Counted from the stretch's first letter, positions 22,016 through 33,119 are shown. The stretch: DNA of 64,000 nt from Ascarosepion bandense (GCA_037127315.1 JBBBDQ010001942.1:604001-668000), one strand, 5' to 3'. A program made the numbers and translations. The notes: a model not told the origin generated them from the sequence alone.

Positions 22016-22139
22016 TCTGTCTCTGTTATTCATCTGTTGAAACTACTTTAAGTCTCATTGTAATTTTATGTTAGTAGATTATGGTCTGAAGACAGGACTA
22101 AATTTTTCATACTTAACTGTTTATTCACTTCTAGATTCC

Positions 22140-23420
22140 ATCAACTCTTTTTTAATCGTTTCTGTAGTATCCTGGACAAGGGTACAATTTAACAAGGTGT
22201 AAATCTGAGTGAAAAGATTACCAAGTCAAGTGTAATAGAATAAAAGGTTTGTTCAGCATGAGAATTATTACAGATAAGAATAGTACTATCAGGTTCTAAT
22301 CCATAAGCAAGGGTATTTGCTACCTTCCCACCAAGGCAGGTGTGACACAAGGTAGATTCCTGTGGGAATTCTAAGCCCTTAAGTTCAGCTCAAAATATCT
22401 GGGCTTTTGTTTTTCAAACCCAAATGAGACACTAACCTTTGGCAGAGCATCACTTGGGTCCCTCTCTGCTCAGATGCAGAGAAGTGAACTAAAGAGTACT
22501 TTCTCAAGATTGATCGCTCAATCCATGAGCAAGGATATTTTATACATTCCCACTAAGGCAGGTGTGGCACAAGGTTACATTATGTGGGAATTCTGAGCCC
22601 TTAAGCTCAGCCAAAAATATCCCGGGCTCTTGTTTTTCAAACCCAAACAAGATTCTACCCTTCTCTGCTCACCTCTCTACTCTTCTCTTGTTCACCTCAC
22701 TGCGTCTAGCTCAGATGCAGAGAGGTGAACAAGAGAGTACTTGCTCAAGACTGATTGCTCAGACCGTAAGCAAAACTCACAAGTGAAAATGCTCTTGCTC
22801 ATTTATTTATGATTGACTTAGTCCACCATAGTGTTCATAGAGGGTGCTGGGATATTCCATTATAACAGTTTCATCCTAAGCAAGGCCATAATGCCACTAG
22901 AATGCAGGGAGTTATAGGGAGTGAAAGGAAATAAGAAAACTGAGAATTGGGAGGATTGAGGAAAGGACAAAAATGAGCAGGGTTCAAGAAGACAGAAGAT
23001 GGTGACTGATGCAGGTTTTAGATTTTTAAAGATTGTTGAATATGGCATGTATCAAGGATATATGGAGTTCCTGTAGAATCCTGGACAAGGGGACAATTTA
23101 TCAAAGTATAAATCTGAGTGAAAAGATTACCAAGCCAGAATAAAAGGTTTATTCAGCATGAGAATTATTACAGACAAGAAAAGTAATATCAGGTTTTAAT
23201 CCGGAAGCAAGGGTATTTCCCGCCAAGGCAGGTGTGATACAAGGTCGATTCATGTGGGAATTCCAAACCCTTAAGTTCAGCCCAAAATATGGAATGGTGG
23301 AAAGATTACCAAGCCAGGTGTAATAGAATAAAAGGTTTATTCAGCATGAGAATTATTACAGACAAGAATAGTACAATCAGGTTCTAAGAGACTTGATTGT
23401 TGAATACGGCATGTATCAAA
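22140..23420. repeat. Nested local repeats with an embedded LINE 3' fragment
   Basis: A block containing GTAATAGAATAAAAGGTTT, TTCAGCATGAGAATTATTAC, AAGGCAGGTGTG and GTGGGAATTC recurs at about 22180-22400, 22540-22640, 23080-23290 and 23300-23380. A minus-strand LINE tail (22876-23070) lies between, and its edge (GGCATGTATCAAGGATATAT) is itself repeated at 23405-23430. The AATAAA-containing block could be LTR-derived, but no clean TG...CA ends were found. Confidence 0.55.
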
Positions 23421-23424
23421 GATA

Positions 23425-23995
23425 TATGGAGTTTTGATTCTTTTGATTTTCTTCTTGCAAGAATATAAGAGATTTTCTGTCTCCCAGTATAGGGTGGGCA
23501 TTTATGTAACTCCTTTCATGCATGCTTTTTTTTTTTTAGTGAAAAAATCCCACATTCAGTCAGGGTCATTTCTGATTTAGCACATAGTCGCTTTCTAACT
23601 ACTGTTTAAGTCAATCCTTGGGGCTCATAGGAAGTGACTATTGTGTCACTCTGAAAGAGGTTTGGGGCTTAGGGGCCAAGATTTTTCTGAGGTGGGGGAC
23701 AAACTCATACTACACCACTATTGTATACACAACTTAGGAGTGAGTTTAAGTATGTTACTTCACTAAATTAAATAGAATAACTTTTCATTCATAGTAGTGG
23801 AGTTCTAATCTTTTCTTGCCCTCTGTTGGAACACAAGAGAAGTTAATTTCAAAACAAAATCAAAGGTTTAATAATTCTAACATCAATACTAGCAGAACAG
23901 TGTGATTTGTCTGCTTTGAGGTGTCCTTAAAAAGCTAAATGAAAAAGAAAACACGTGCTGAAGATCAAATCTTATCAAAATCAGTAACATTTAAC
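23425..23995. other. No gene seen
   Basis: Unassigned sequence. One T-rich run lies near 23530. Confidence 0.35.
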
Positions 23996-23997
23996 TC

Positions 23998-24115
23998 AAC
24001 CCTATAAGTTATTTTCTTCGCCACTGTTGTAGCCAGATGTTATAACTAACAATACTTTGGGTCAAGTCAATGGATCCAAGCAATGCTTTCATTCACTGGA
24101 CCTTGAGAACTTATA
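23998..24115 (-). mobile_element. tRNA-derived SINE, family D (head fragment)
   Basis: Minus-strand head with the complement of GGATCCATTGACTTGACCCA and the region of box B, similar to 24595-24690 and 16175-16260. Confidence 0.5.
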
Positions 24116-24479
24116 AACTTAATGTCTCAATAATGATTTTTTAACGGAGCTCATATTACAATCTAAATATTTGTAATTGGTTTTCTCTAGCACTCTGCAT
24201 TACTGCATATCTGATAAAAGTTAAATAACTGTTGCCAAATCAGTTCATTCCCTCGATTCTCTGTATTAAACCATGTGCAGGATTCAAATCATGGATATAT
24301 TTTTATTCTAAAAACAACTTAACATCAATTTAACCAACAAAACACCACTGACATAATTGCACTCTTACAATATCTACTCATATAAAATACATTTGCAAGA
24401 AAAAAATGGAATTTTGAAGATTCTTTTAAAAAAATGTGGCTCAATCTACACAAAGCCTGAGAGCCAATCAAGGTACAGA

Positions 24480-24700
24480 TGACCGTTATACACTCCGACC
24501 TTCTTCAGATGACTGGAATTTCTAACTGAACCTTTTATTTCAATCACTGGGGTAAATTGTTCTTGTTCCATGAGTCATGCCACTTCCAGATGTCTTAGTT
24601 AACATTCTTCTTCTATAGCCATTGAACTCACAACTTATTATATCAAGTCATTGGATATAACCAACTCTTTTATCCATTGGGCCATGTGTTCTTGAGATAT
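24480..24700 (-). mobile_element. tRNA-derived SINE, family D
   Basis: Contains, on the minus strand, the head (TGGCCCAATGGATAAAAGAG), body with GGCATGACTCATGGAACAAG and the module TCTGAAGAAGGTCGGAGTG...AACGGTC. The flanking sequence beyond the head (TATAAACCAA...CTCATATTAC) also matches that beside the copy at 7400-7620. Confidence 0.6.
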
Positions 24701-25034
24701 ATTTTTGCAACTTATAAACCAATTTTTTTTTACCACAGCTCATATTACACTCTTAATGTTGTTGGTTTTCTCTAGCACTCTGTATTACTGATTCCCATAT
24801 TGTATTCATTTCTATGCTTGATCAGCTTAGGAGATTTTTTCATTCAAAATCATTCTTATCTCAACTATAAATAATTCTTTACTGTATCTTCTCATTCTTT
24901 CCTTTATCCCTGCCAATATTTACTGTCTATGTATGACTAATAATAATATGAGAGATAAGTTAATTAGAGATGCAGGTTAATTCTAAGCTAAAATGGAGGT
25001 CAAAGTATCAATATGAAATTTTTTTGAAAAGCTG
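24701..25034. other. No gene seen
   Basis: Only the short block shared with 24115-24200 and 7440-7620 (GTTGGTTTTCTCTAGCACTC) was recognised. Confidence 0.35.
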
Positions 25035-25401
25035 TATAAAATATTTTTGGTTCTACAGAAGGATGCTGAGAATATCATGGACCAAACATGTGAGCAATGA
25101 CGAGACCTTGGAGAGAATGTAAATGTAAAGGAAACTTATACTTAGCATCAGGAAAAGACAACTGAGGTTTTTGGGATGCATGATGAGGAAGGAGGGCCTG
25201 GAGAACCTAATACTCACAGGATGGATAAAGGGAAAGAGAGACAGAAAAAATCAGCACAAGACCTACTTGATGGGCTTGAGCAGGTGGATGGCAGAGCAGG
25301 GTTTGGGTAAGATACTAAGAGGAAAAATATTAAGAGCAACATGGGATAGGGACAAGTGGAGGTCCATTTTCATCTACTTCCTGAAAGAACACGGGATATA
25401 A
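25035..25401 (+). mobile_element. RTE-type LINE, C-terminal end of the RT polyprotein
   Basis: Encodes RMLRISWTKHVSNDETLERM, then after a break KRQLRFLGCMMRKEGLENLI and LTGWIKGKRDRKNQHKTYL, ending with ATWDRDKWRSI. This order (RMLRISWT, RK..L..LGH..R, LTGKIEGKR, R.RW) is characteristic of the C-terminus of endonuclease-reverse transcriptases of the RTE/BovB-like group. One frameshift. No RT domain remains. Confidence 0.75.
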
Positions 25402-26099
25402 AGAAAGAAGAAAAATGACTGTAAATAATTTCTAATAATTTAAATCTACTAAAACATTTTTGCTGTATCTTTTTTTTGTATAGGTTATGCACAATATTTG
25501 ACGTTATTTTTATACCTTTTCAACCTTGAATAGAACAAATGTACATGTATTAGACATACTTTGGTATTAATTCCATTTACCATAGTAAAGGTCACGTGTT
25601 TCTCATAGAAATTGTTGAAGTGCTCAAAGGCATAATCTTTTTTCTCCACTGCCAAAATTGGGAGAAATGACCAAAGGATAAATGTTGTTCCAAAACCAAA
25701 GGTTTTTTGGATGCAGGAGACAAATTCTACACTTGATAAACCCAGCAATTTTGACAGGAACTAATCATGAAGAATCTGAAATTGGCCACTTCTGCCTGCA
25801 GCAACTGAATGATATTCAAATCAATGATTCCGTTTCCTTTTTCCGCATACATCATGATTTATGTCCTTGTATTTAATTCAATAACTGAAAATGTAACCTT
25901 TGGGAAATTCAGGCTGGAGACTTTTTTTCCCCACTCTCCCCATGGTTTCATATTCAATCTGTGTTTCAAAGAATCTGAGTAGATTCTTTGTGACAGCATT
26001 GCTGGAATCATTTTGAATTTCAGCTTTCAAATTTACTTTGTTGAAAGAGACTAGATTTATCACATTTTCCTTTCTTTAAGTGTTGCACTTTGATGATGT
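25402..26099. other. No confident gene
   Basis: Two minus-strand frames (25485-25748 and 25878-26063) and one plus frame (25682-25876) have fairly protein-like composition, but no motif is recognised and no splice structure is convincing. Confidence 0.3.
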
Positions 26100-26260
26100 A
26101 GACCATTAGTTCTCAACCGGGTCCATATGGACACTCAGTGGGCATATGTAAAAAATAGTAAATTGAAGCCAAAGTGTATACAGAAGTTGTTTTCAACCAT
26201 TTTTTACCCATGGACAACTTTTATTCTTTTTTCTTTTTGTGGACCCCCATAACCTTTCAA
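26100..26260. mobile_element. hAT-like MITE remnant (tentative)
   Basis: TTAGTTCTCAACCGGGTCCA and TTTTCAACCATTTTTTACCC followed by GTGGACCCCCATAACC resemble the terminal and subterminal sequences of non-autonomous hAT elements. No complete inverted repeats or 8-bp target duplication could be paired. Confidence 0.35.
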
Positions 26261-26387
26261 TGAAAAACTGCTTATTTTATATTTCACTGAGAGAAAAGTT
26301 TGAGAGCTGTATTATAAAAATAGTAAATATATATATATATATATATTTTCTGTTTTCTTTCAAGAAAAACTTTAAACACCGGTCATG

Positions 26388-26456
26388 TTTCCGTAATAAA
26401 TTTATTTCAGTCAATAATTGTTGTTGCCAACAATCACCGACTTCATCAGACGGAAA
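26388..26456 (-). ncRNA. Hammerhead ribozyme motif, type I, complete
   Basis: Best candidate in the window. On the minus strand: CTGATGA (26443-26449); a 15-pair stem II (26428-26442 with 26409-26423, with G-U wobbles) capped by a GCAA tetraloop; GAAA (26405-26408); stem III as the palindrome TAAATTTA (26397-26404); U16.1 and H17 = UU (26395-26396). Stem I is seven Watson-Crick pairs, ACGGAAA (26388-26394) with TTTCCGT (26450-26456). All catalytic residues are present. The predicted cleavage follows 26395 on the minus strand. It lies just outside an inverted-repeat arm (26458-26529). Host element unidentified. Confidence 0.75.
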
Positions 26457-26457
26457 G

Positions 26458-27223
26458 GGTAAGCAATTTTTTACTATAGGCCATGATAAATTTTAAACAA
26501 AAAACACCAGTTGACTGGGCTTGTCCTCTCTTGTCAGTGTTCTCCTCAGTGTTCTTGACAAGCTCCAAAGGAGAGTCTGTAATGTGATAGGTACTGATCT
26601 GGCGACTCGACTGCAGCCACTTCCCCATTGTCGAAATGTGGCCTCCCTTTCTCTGTTCTATAAATATTTTCATGGCTTCTGCTCGGACGAGCTTAAGTCA
26701 CTGATGCCTCCTCAACAGGTGTTTACTCGTGCAACCAGGCTGGCAACTGGGTCCCACCCATTCACAGTCAGGTTAGCCAAATGCAGACGACAATTCTACT
26801 CCTGCAGCTTCTTCTCTCGCACTTCCCGCCTGTGGAACTCGCTCCCGTATTCTTGCTTTCCTGACGGCTACAACCTCCAGAAATTTAAATGCAAAGTCAA
26901 TACTCATCTACTAACCACTGGACTCTAGCTCTCTCCCCACCCCTGTATAACCTTCTCTTTCTCTCCACCTATGTATCTGTCATCGCACCTGCTTTCTATT
27001 GTTCCTTTCTAACTAGTTTGTACTCCTTACTCTTTTCTAATTAATCTTTTTACATTTATGTAACCCCCTGCACATCAGTGGCGCTTTCGCCTTGCTCGGG
27101 GTGAAATGATTAAAAAAAAACAAAAAACAAAAAAAACTGTAAACTTTTACAGAGGACAAATCCAGTCAACTGGTATTTTTTGTTTTAAAATTTATCATGG
27201 GCTATAGTAAAAAATTGCTTACC
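26458..27223. repeat. Inverted repeat flanking a LINE insertion
   Basis: Arms 26458-26529 and 27152-27223 are about 72 bp and nearly identical in inverted orientation (GGTAAGCAATTTTTTACTAT and complement; CCAGTTGACTGG in both). The 26530-27136 LINE lies between. The left arm is continuous with the hammerhead motif; the right arm diverges at that point into (TA)n. Confidence 0.75.
26530..27136 (+). mobile_element. LINE 3' end (jockey/CR1-like), best-preserved tail
   Basis: The frame 26521-26928 encodes LDKLQRRVCNVIGTDLATRL, LFYKYFHGFCSDELKSL, QVFTRATRLATGSHPFTVRL and SRTSRLWNSLPYSCFPDGYN, a typical ORF2 C-terminus. The 3' UTR ends CCTTGCTCGGGGTGAAATGA and a poly(A). This tail recurs through the window (6780, 7640, 17280, 37520, 40710, 46150 and inverted at 38110, 57380). 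Confidence 0.85.
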
Positions 27224-27233
27224 TTTAAAGCCA

Positions 27234-27268
<35 letters not shown>

Positions 27269-27269
<1 letters not shown>

Positions 27270-27966
27270 TAGCAGTATAGTCCGGCATTGCTTGGTGTAA
27301 TGAAAGCTTTAAAACTAATCCATGATCCTGGAGCTCAGACTCTTTGGACATTGGCACGAAAGACTAAAAAGCAATAGCTGTTTCCAGTTAAAGCAAAACC
27401 GTAGAATGAAAGAAAAATGAATGGATGTAAGTCAAATTTTGATTTCCTGGTATCGATATCAAATAAGTTTTTTTCGCCATAAACTGAATTTTGAAGGCTA
27501 AATAAGTCCTCTGAGTAAATGGCATCATAGCTGAGACTAAGAACTACAATTATACCTAATTAGAGCCAAACGTGAAGCAAAAACTAAAATAAAAAGGCTG
27601 AAAAAAATACAGACATACAGGCAGATAAACAGACACACACACACAAACATCTTGCCTTTTATATATATATATATATTATCAATTTTCTGCACTATTGTGA
27701 GAACTGCAACCTTCAAACTTCTGAATATTGTTTCTTATGTCTTTGTCTATGTGTGTATCAAATTTGATTAAAATCAGACCACTCCTTCTATAACCCGATT
27801 TTTTTGATTATTGATTTTCGATATTTATCGTGGGTACCTCAACACAAAACCTAGCTAAGAACACTCACAGATGCTTATAGTGCAACTGTGTAAATTTTCA
27901 AGAGAATTGGTTCATCCATTTTGGAGTCTATAGGTAATGGACACATACACACAGACACAGACACAG

Positions 27967-28000
<34 letters not shown>

Positions 28001-28040
28001 ACACACACACACAAAAGGTCCATTTATAAATAAGTTTAGA
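27269..28040 (-). mobile_element. Helitron-like element, copy 3 (full length)
   Basis: 772 bp, nearly collinear with copy 1 (1269-2013). It ends CTGCTAG before T on the minus strand, with TCTAAACTTATTTATAAATG after the other border. The (TG)n tract near the 5' end spans about 27950-28012. The 3' border lies directly in a (TA)n tract, a plausible A/T target. No coding. Confidence 0.6.
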
Positions 28041-28049
28041 TTTAGATTA

Positions 28050-28690
28050 GATTAGATATTGGTCATGTTTATATTTAAGTCTATAGGTTAAATGTTGTTC
28101 ATGTTTATACTTGTGTCTATAGGCAAACACTGATCATGTTTATACTTGAATCTATAGGCAAACACTGGTCAGGTTTATATTTGAGTCTAGAGAGAAATGC
28201 TGGTCATGTTTATACTTGAGTCTATAGGCAAATGCTGGTCATATTTATACTTGAGTCTATAGGCAAAGACTGATCATGTTTATATTCGAGTCTATATACA
28301 AATACTGTTCATGTTTTATACTTGTGTCTATAGGAAAATGCTGGTCATGTTTATACTTGAAGGCCGAGTTCGAATTCCAGTTGAATTCATTGTATTCACT
28401 TACACGCAAATACCCTTGGGAAAGGTATTAATCCGTCTCTTCCTTCCAGTTATGGGTTAAATAACAGGACAGATTGGGTTCTATAGCCTTGGCTGGCAAC
28501 CAGTCTACCGCAGAAAGCAATGGCAAACTACTGCGGGATAATCTTCTGCCCAGTCAGTCATGCCTCGAGAGAGACATGATCGCCCAAGCGTGTATCACGT
28601 ATGGCACTTAACTGACTGACTGACTATAGGCAAACATGTGTCATGTTTATACTTGAGTCTGTAGGAAAATATTGGCCATGTTTATATTTG
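28050..28690 (+). repeat. ~41-bp tandem repeat interrupted by a SINE
   Basis: Direct repeats of GGTCATGTTTATACTTGAGT + CTATAGGCAAA-type sequence run from about 28050 to 28365 and resume at 28625-28690. A family C SINE (28365-28624) is inserted between. Confidence 0.85.
28365..28624 (+). mobile_element. tRNA-derived SINE, family C (5' truncated)
   Basis: Begins inside the head at GCCGAGTTCGAATTCCAG (box B region) and continues to the CTGACTGACTGACT end. Inserted into the 41-bp tandem repeat, so younger than that array. Confidence 0.85.
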
Positions 28691-29340
28691 CATCTGTAGA
28701 TGAAGACTGTTCATGAATTACAATAAATAAATAAAATAATAATAATGAATAATAAAAAGAAAATTGAAATAAATATATTTTCCCATGATGCTAGTAATAA
28801 AGAAACCAGAAATTTTATAATGTCATTTGGCTTCATTAAATGCCTATTAGGTAGTGTTCTTAAGTTTTTAAAAAGAGAAGCATTTTCTTTCTGTTTGTTT
28901 TTCTACCTTTTACTCCAAGATTCATATGGCTTAATGGGTAGATCACCCACCAAGTCAACTACATATGTATGATGAGCAGTTTTTGTTTTTTTTTAAATTT
29001 TTCTAGTCTTTGTCTCTTGTTCACTACCTTAAATTGAAATATAACTTAAAGAAAATCCTGTTACCGTTTCACAATGAAATGTGATAACTTTCAGATTTGC
29101 TAAATGCTACATATGTATCATTCAATTTATTTCATCACTGGCATAGAAAACGTCTGGGTCTCAAGTCATTTCAAGTCTACATCACCTTTTACCCTTACAA
29201 ACAAATTTCTCCTATCTATCATGACCTGACTTTCTATTGGTTCAAACCCTCTGAAAATTCCCCAAACTTTATTGTTTGAATTTGGTAAAAATTGTGTTGT
29301 TTTTTAAGCTTTTATATATAATGATTCCTAAGAGAAAAAA
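28691..29340. other. No confident gene
   Basis: AT-rich. A tRNA-like fragment (ATGGCTTAATGGGTAGATCA, box A-like) appears near 28926 without a box B, and is not called. Confidence 0.35.
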
Positions 29341-29347
29341 TATTTGG

Positions 29348-29416
29348 CATTTCACTGCCTGATGAGGTGCTAATAAGATAGTACCAAAACACAATGGCTC
29401 TTCTGTTGCAGTAAAC
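29348..29416 (+). ncRNA. Hammerhead ribozyme motif, type I, G12 lost
   Basis: CTGATGA (29359-29365), a 7-pair stem II GGTGCTA/TAGTACC (29366-29372 with 29379-29385, one wobble), AAAA in place of GAAA (29386-29389), then a small stem III ending GTT (29405-29407). Stem I pairs ACTGC (29354-29358) with GCAGT (29408-29412) and extends by AAA/TTT across a bulged C. The G12 to A change follows a C, as expected for CpG decay. Predicted inactive but structurally convincing. Confidence 0.6.
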
Positions 29417-29611
29417 TATGTTTTTATTATAAATTTATAATAAAAATATTACAATATATAATGGTCTACTAAGTATCAAGCACTCTTCATAAAGTAAATT
29501 ACTACTATATATCTTAGAAGTCGTACGAACTAATGAGTTGGCAGTCCACTTTGTAGTGATATACTTTATTAAGAGTGCTACTTCTAAGATATATATATAT
29601 ATATATATATG

Positions 29612-31395
29612 AAATTAATGTAAAGTAGTTTGTCACTTAACTGAGCAGAGTCATGCCAAATTCAGTCTTGTGAAGGCACCATTATGATGTCCTCACTTGT
29701 CAGTGCTTATTTTCAATTTTCTGTTGTGTCCCAATTTTATTCTTATATGGAGCTTCATGTAATTTAATATGTTTGTATGTGTGTGGTTCTACAGATGGTT
29801 AGTTGTTTTTGATTGCATTTGTTGTGTTGTCTTCTTTTAAGTGCTGTATTATTTGCAGTTAGTTGATTGTTTTAATGCTTTTTATTGTGCAGGTGATTGA
29901 TTTCTTATTATTGCTTTTTATTGTGCTAACTTTCATTTAGCTTCTCGCTGTCTACCGCTGATATGCTCACAACCATCACACCAGGCTCTCGACAAGAACA
30001 GTAAAGCCCGAACTGTTGCTCCCTAGATATATCCAAAGTGTTTGACAGAGTCTGGCAGGCTGGTCTTGTACACGAGCTGTGGGGTTATGGCATAACTGAA
30101 CAATTGTTTGACCTGATCCAGTCATTTCTTTCACATCACGCAATGAAGGTAGTATTGAACGAACATACCTCCCAATACTATCATACAAACGCTGGTGTCT
30201 CTCAAGGCACAATTCTAGGACCTATGCTTTTCCTGATCTTCATTAATGATCTCCTCGATGTAATAAGATCTCAAGTAGGTATATACGTTGACAACACTAC
30301 AGTTTATTCTCACCTCAAACAAAAATCTGCTAAGGCTGACAAAGCAAACCTTGCTTGAAAAGGACCTCCAATCCATAGCGGACTGGGGTAAGAACTGGCG
30401 CGTGAATTTTAATGCTTCCAAAATGAAGCTGCTATCTATTAACCATCACAGACAAGCACTCCTACCCACCATTAGCATGGATCAGGCAAAACACTGTGCC
30501 TTCTCAGGTTAACTCTCACAACAGACCTCATGTGGAATGACTATATAGAATCCATAGCTAAATCCGCTGCTAAGAAAGTTGGTTCTCTGTGTAGGGCCAG
30601 GAAGTTTCTTCTCATCTCAAACAATCTTGAACATATATAAATCTACCATCCGCCTGTGCATTGAATACTGCTGCCATATATGGTTGGGTGCTCCTGCTAT
30701 GCACCTAGGGGTCCTTGACAAAATCCAACAGAGAAGCTGTAATATGATCAATCCCAACTTGGCAGTTCAGATACAGCCACTTTCTCACCAGCACAATGTG
30801 GCTTCTCTGTGTCTCTTCTACACATACTTTCACAGCTTCTACTCTGATGAACTTAGTTCATTGGTGCCCCCTGTATATGAATTTACTTGAGCCACAAGGT
30901 TAGCAACTAGGTCCCACCATTTTACTGTGAAACCAATAAACTGTAAACACAAATTCTACTCCATCAGCTTCTTTTCTCACACTTCCCGCCTGTGGAATTC
31001 CTTTCCATTTACTTTCTTCCTGACAGCTACAATCTCCAAGAATTTAAATGTAAAGTCAATAGTCATCTCCTATCTCACTAACCTGCTTCCACTCTCTCAT
31101 GCTCCTTTCTCCATTCACTTCACTCTCATCAGTATTCTCATCCTTCTCTTACCTACTTCCTGTTTTTTTCTTGTCATTTTGGTTTACCTCTTTTTATTGT
31201 GTTGGGTTGACCTTTTCCTTACCATGCTAGTATATGTGACTGCTTAAAGTGTTTTTAGGTGATTTTTAGAAAATAAGCCTTGAGGAGTGAGACCATCATA
31301 ATGATGCCTTCATGAAATTGCTCAGTTAAGTGAAAAACTTCACATTAATTCTATTAACACTCTATCTCTATCTTGATATCGAGCACTTTATAACA
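29612..31395. mobile_element. Foldback family F pair enclosing a LINE
   Basis: GAAATTAATGTAAAGTAGTT + TGTCACTTAACTGAGCAGAG at about 29610-29660 is matched in inverted orientation by 31258-31352, which extends to TCTATCTTGATATCGAGCAC. The same sequence occurs at 32336-32440. The enclosed material is mostly a LINE (29945-31250). Either a DNA element with long inverted ends or two opposed repeat copies. Confidence 0.5.
29945..31250 (+). mobile_element. LINE ORF2 fragment with part of the RT domain
   Basis: The longest LINE copy in the window. It encodes DISKVFDRVWQAGLVHELWG (RT motif A region), AGVSQGTILGPMLFLIFIND (motif B), GIYVDNTTVYSHLKQ where the catalytic Y-x-DD motif reads YVDN, and the downstream SIADWGKNWRVNFNASK, IRLCIEYCCHIWLGAP and SHTSRLWNSFPF segments. 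Several stops and frameshifts and the lost second aspartate show it is dead. The 3' end lacks the standard tail. Confidence 0.85.
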
Positions 31396-31399
31396 AAAA

Positions 31400-32090
31400 T
31401 CCTACTAGCCAAAATATTTGTTTTACAATAAAACAACTGAAGAAACAACAATCTTGGCCCGAAGCATTGTTACAACTCAGCATTGTATATATATATATAT
31501 AAATATATGCCTATAAATATACAACAAATATAAATGCAAAAACTTCTGGCTCCGTTTCACCATGGATAAACTCAATTGGATATATTCCTCTTTCATTCCA
31601 ACCTGGGAATATTATACCAAAACTACTGCAGCCTCAGGTGACAAAGGTCATGTATTATTCAAAGACTTTAGTCGACCAATAAATCATTTTTGTAACTTTT
31701 TCTTACATCAATACCCTACTGCACTGCTATCTGTTCATTAGTTGATTATGAAAGTGGTGAGTTTAGTTTTTTATTGGCTACAATCCTAAAAAGTGTCCAG
31801 TGTGATCAAATACTTTTAAAATGTCAACTTTAATGTCTTACCCTTAATTTTAAACTTACACATACACTCTCTTTCATATATGTGTGTGTGTGTGTGTGTG
31901 TGTGATCTGTTAATGAATTCAATAGATTTATCTTATCCTGATGACTGCATCTGTCTTTGAAACTTCAAACCAGAAGATTAGTCATTTGAGCTTCTCTCTC
32001 TCCCTTTATATATTGTTCATTCATTCATTAATGAATTTGAACACTCTTGGCTTCTGACGTTTGTTTACATTGTATATAACATACTAAAGT
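31400..32090. other. No gene seen
   Basis: AT-rich, with short TA and TG tracts. No recognised coding. Confidence 0.35.
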
Positions 32091-32094
32091 CCAC

Positions 32095-32150
32095 CTTCCT
32101 TAACCAAGTGCCCATAGCTCAGAGGTAGAATTGACGACTTAATGTATGCC
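32095..32150 (+). mobile_element. tRNA/hammerhead SINE, family B, head fragment
   Basis: ATAGCTCAGAGGTAGAATTG carries the family B box A (TAGCTCAGAGG, 32115-32125), preceded by the same CCTTCC...AAGTGCCC 5' sequence as 34260-34285. The box B and hammerhead parts are missing. Confidence 0.55.
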
Positions 32151-32335
32151 ATTTTAACAAAATTCATTGAAATGGTGATACATTTTTGGAAAATCTAAAT
32201 TTTTTTATGTATAATATATATATATATATATAGTGTTGAGTTGTGATAATACTGACTGCCATACAAGATTGTTGTTATTTAAATGGTCTACTGATAAAAA
32301 TATATTTTTTTGTTAAACAGGATTTTTTGCTATAA

Positions 32336-32506
32336 ATTGTTCGATATCAAGATAGAGCTAGTGTTGATAGGATTAATGTGTAGAAGTTTGTCACTTAGCT
32401 AAGCAGAGTCATGCTGACTTCAAAGTTTCATGAAGGCATTGTTGTGAAACATGAACGTTGGCATAACTGAAATAGCACTGCTCAGCTAAGTGAAAAACTT
32501 TCCCAC

Positions 32507-32513
<7 letters not shown>
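32336..32513. repeat. Foldback family F, short palindromic copy
   Basis: ATTAATGTGTAGAAGTTTGT + CACTTAGCTAAGCAG at the left and its near complement at 32475-32513 (CTGCTCAGCTAAGTGAAAAA, then ACATTAAT) face each other across about 90 bp. The left end extends to CGATATCAAGATAGAGCTAG as in the 31.3-kb copy. Confidence 0.7.
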
Positions 32514-32543
<30 letters not shown>

Positions 32544-32742
32544 CTTAAGGTTTGTGTTCAAGCATGAAACTGATTGTCACCATTTACTGTTTATAGCCAT
32601 GTCCACACTTATATTTATGCATTTTCTATGCTGGATATTTATTATTTTTAACTTATAAATATAGCAAATCATAAATCTATATTTTATCCTATTTATGTAC
32701 AGAACAATTTTTTAACAACTTGTGGTCCATTACAGTCATGTG

Positions 32743-33046
32743 ATGAGTTTTGTGAAGCAATGGACATCAATTCAGAACAAGAAATTGGAAAGCCAAGTTC
32801 AAATTCCAGCTGAATTTAAATTTGGTCCATTCACTTACGTACAAATACACTTGGAAAAGGTACTAATCTATCTGTTTCCTCCAGCTATAGATCAAATAAC
32901 AGGACAGTTTGGGTTTTATAGCCTTGGTTGGCAACCACTCTGCCACAGAAATAAATAGAAACCTACTGAGGGATAATCTTCTGCCCAGTCAGTCATGTCT
33001 CTTTCAAGACATGATCGCCCAAGCATGTATAGCACTTAACTGACTG
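32743..33046 (+). mobile_element. tRNA-derived SINE, family C (diverged)
   Basis: Diverged head (GAAGCAATGGACATCAATTC, AGTTCAAATTCCAG) followed by the conserved centre and a CAGTCAGTCATGTCTCTTTC to TTAACTGACTGG 3' end. Confidence 0.75.
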
Positions 33047-33119
33047 GTATGATATATGTATATACACAGATATAATATACACCTTACATAAATATATAAC
33101 ATACATATAAACTATACAG

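Noticed and set aside
22140..23420. LTR retrotransposon with paired LTRs
   Set aside because: Direct repeats exist and contain AATAAA, but no TG...CA ends, target duplication or internal coding region could be matched.
28920..28960. tRNA gene (ATGGCTTAATGGGTAGATCA)
   Set aside because: Only a box A-like string; no box B or cloverleaf downstream.
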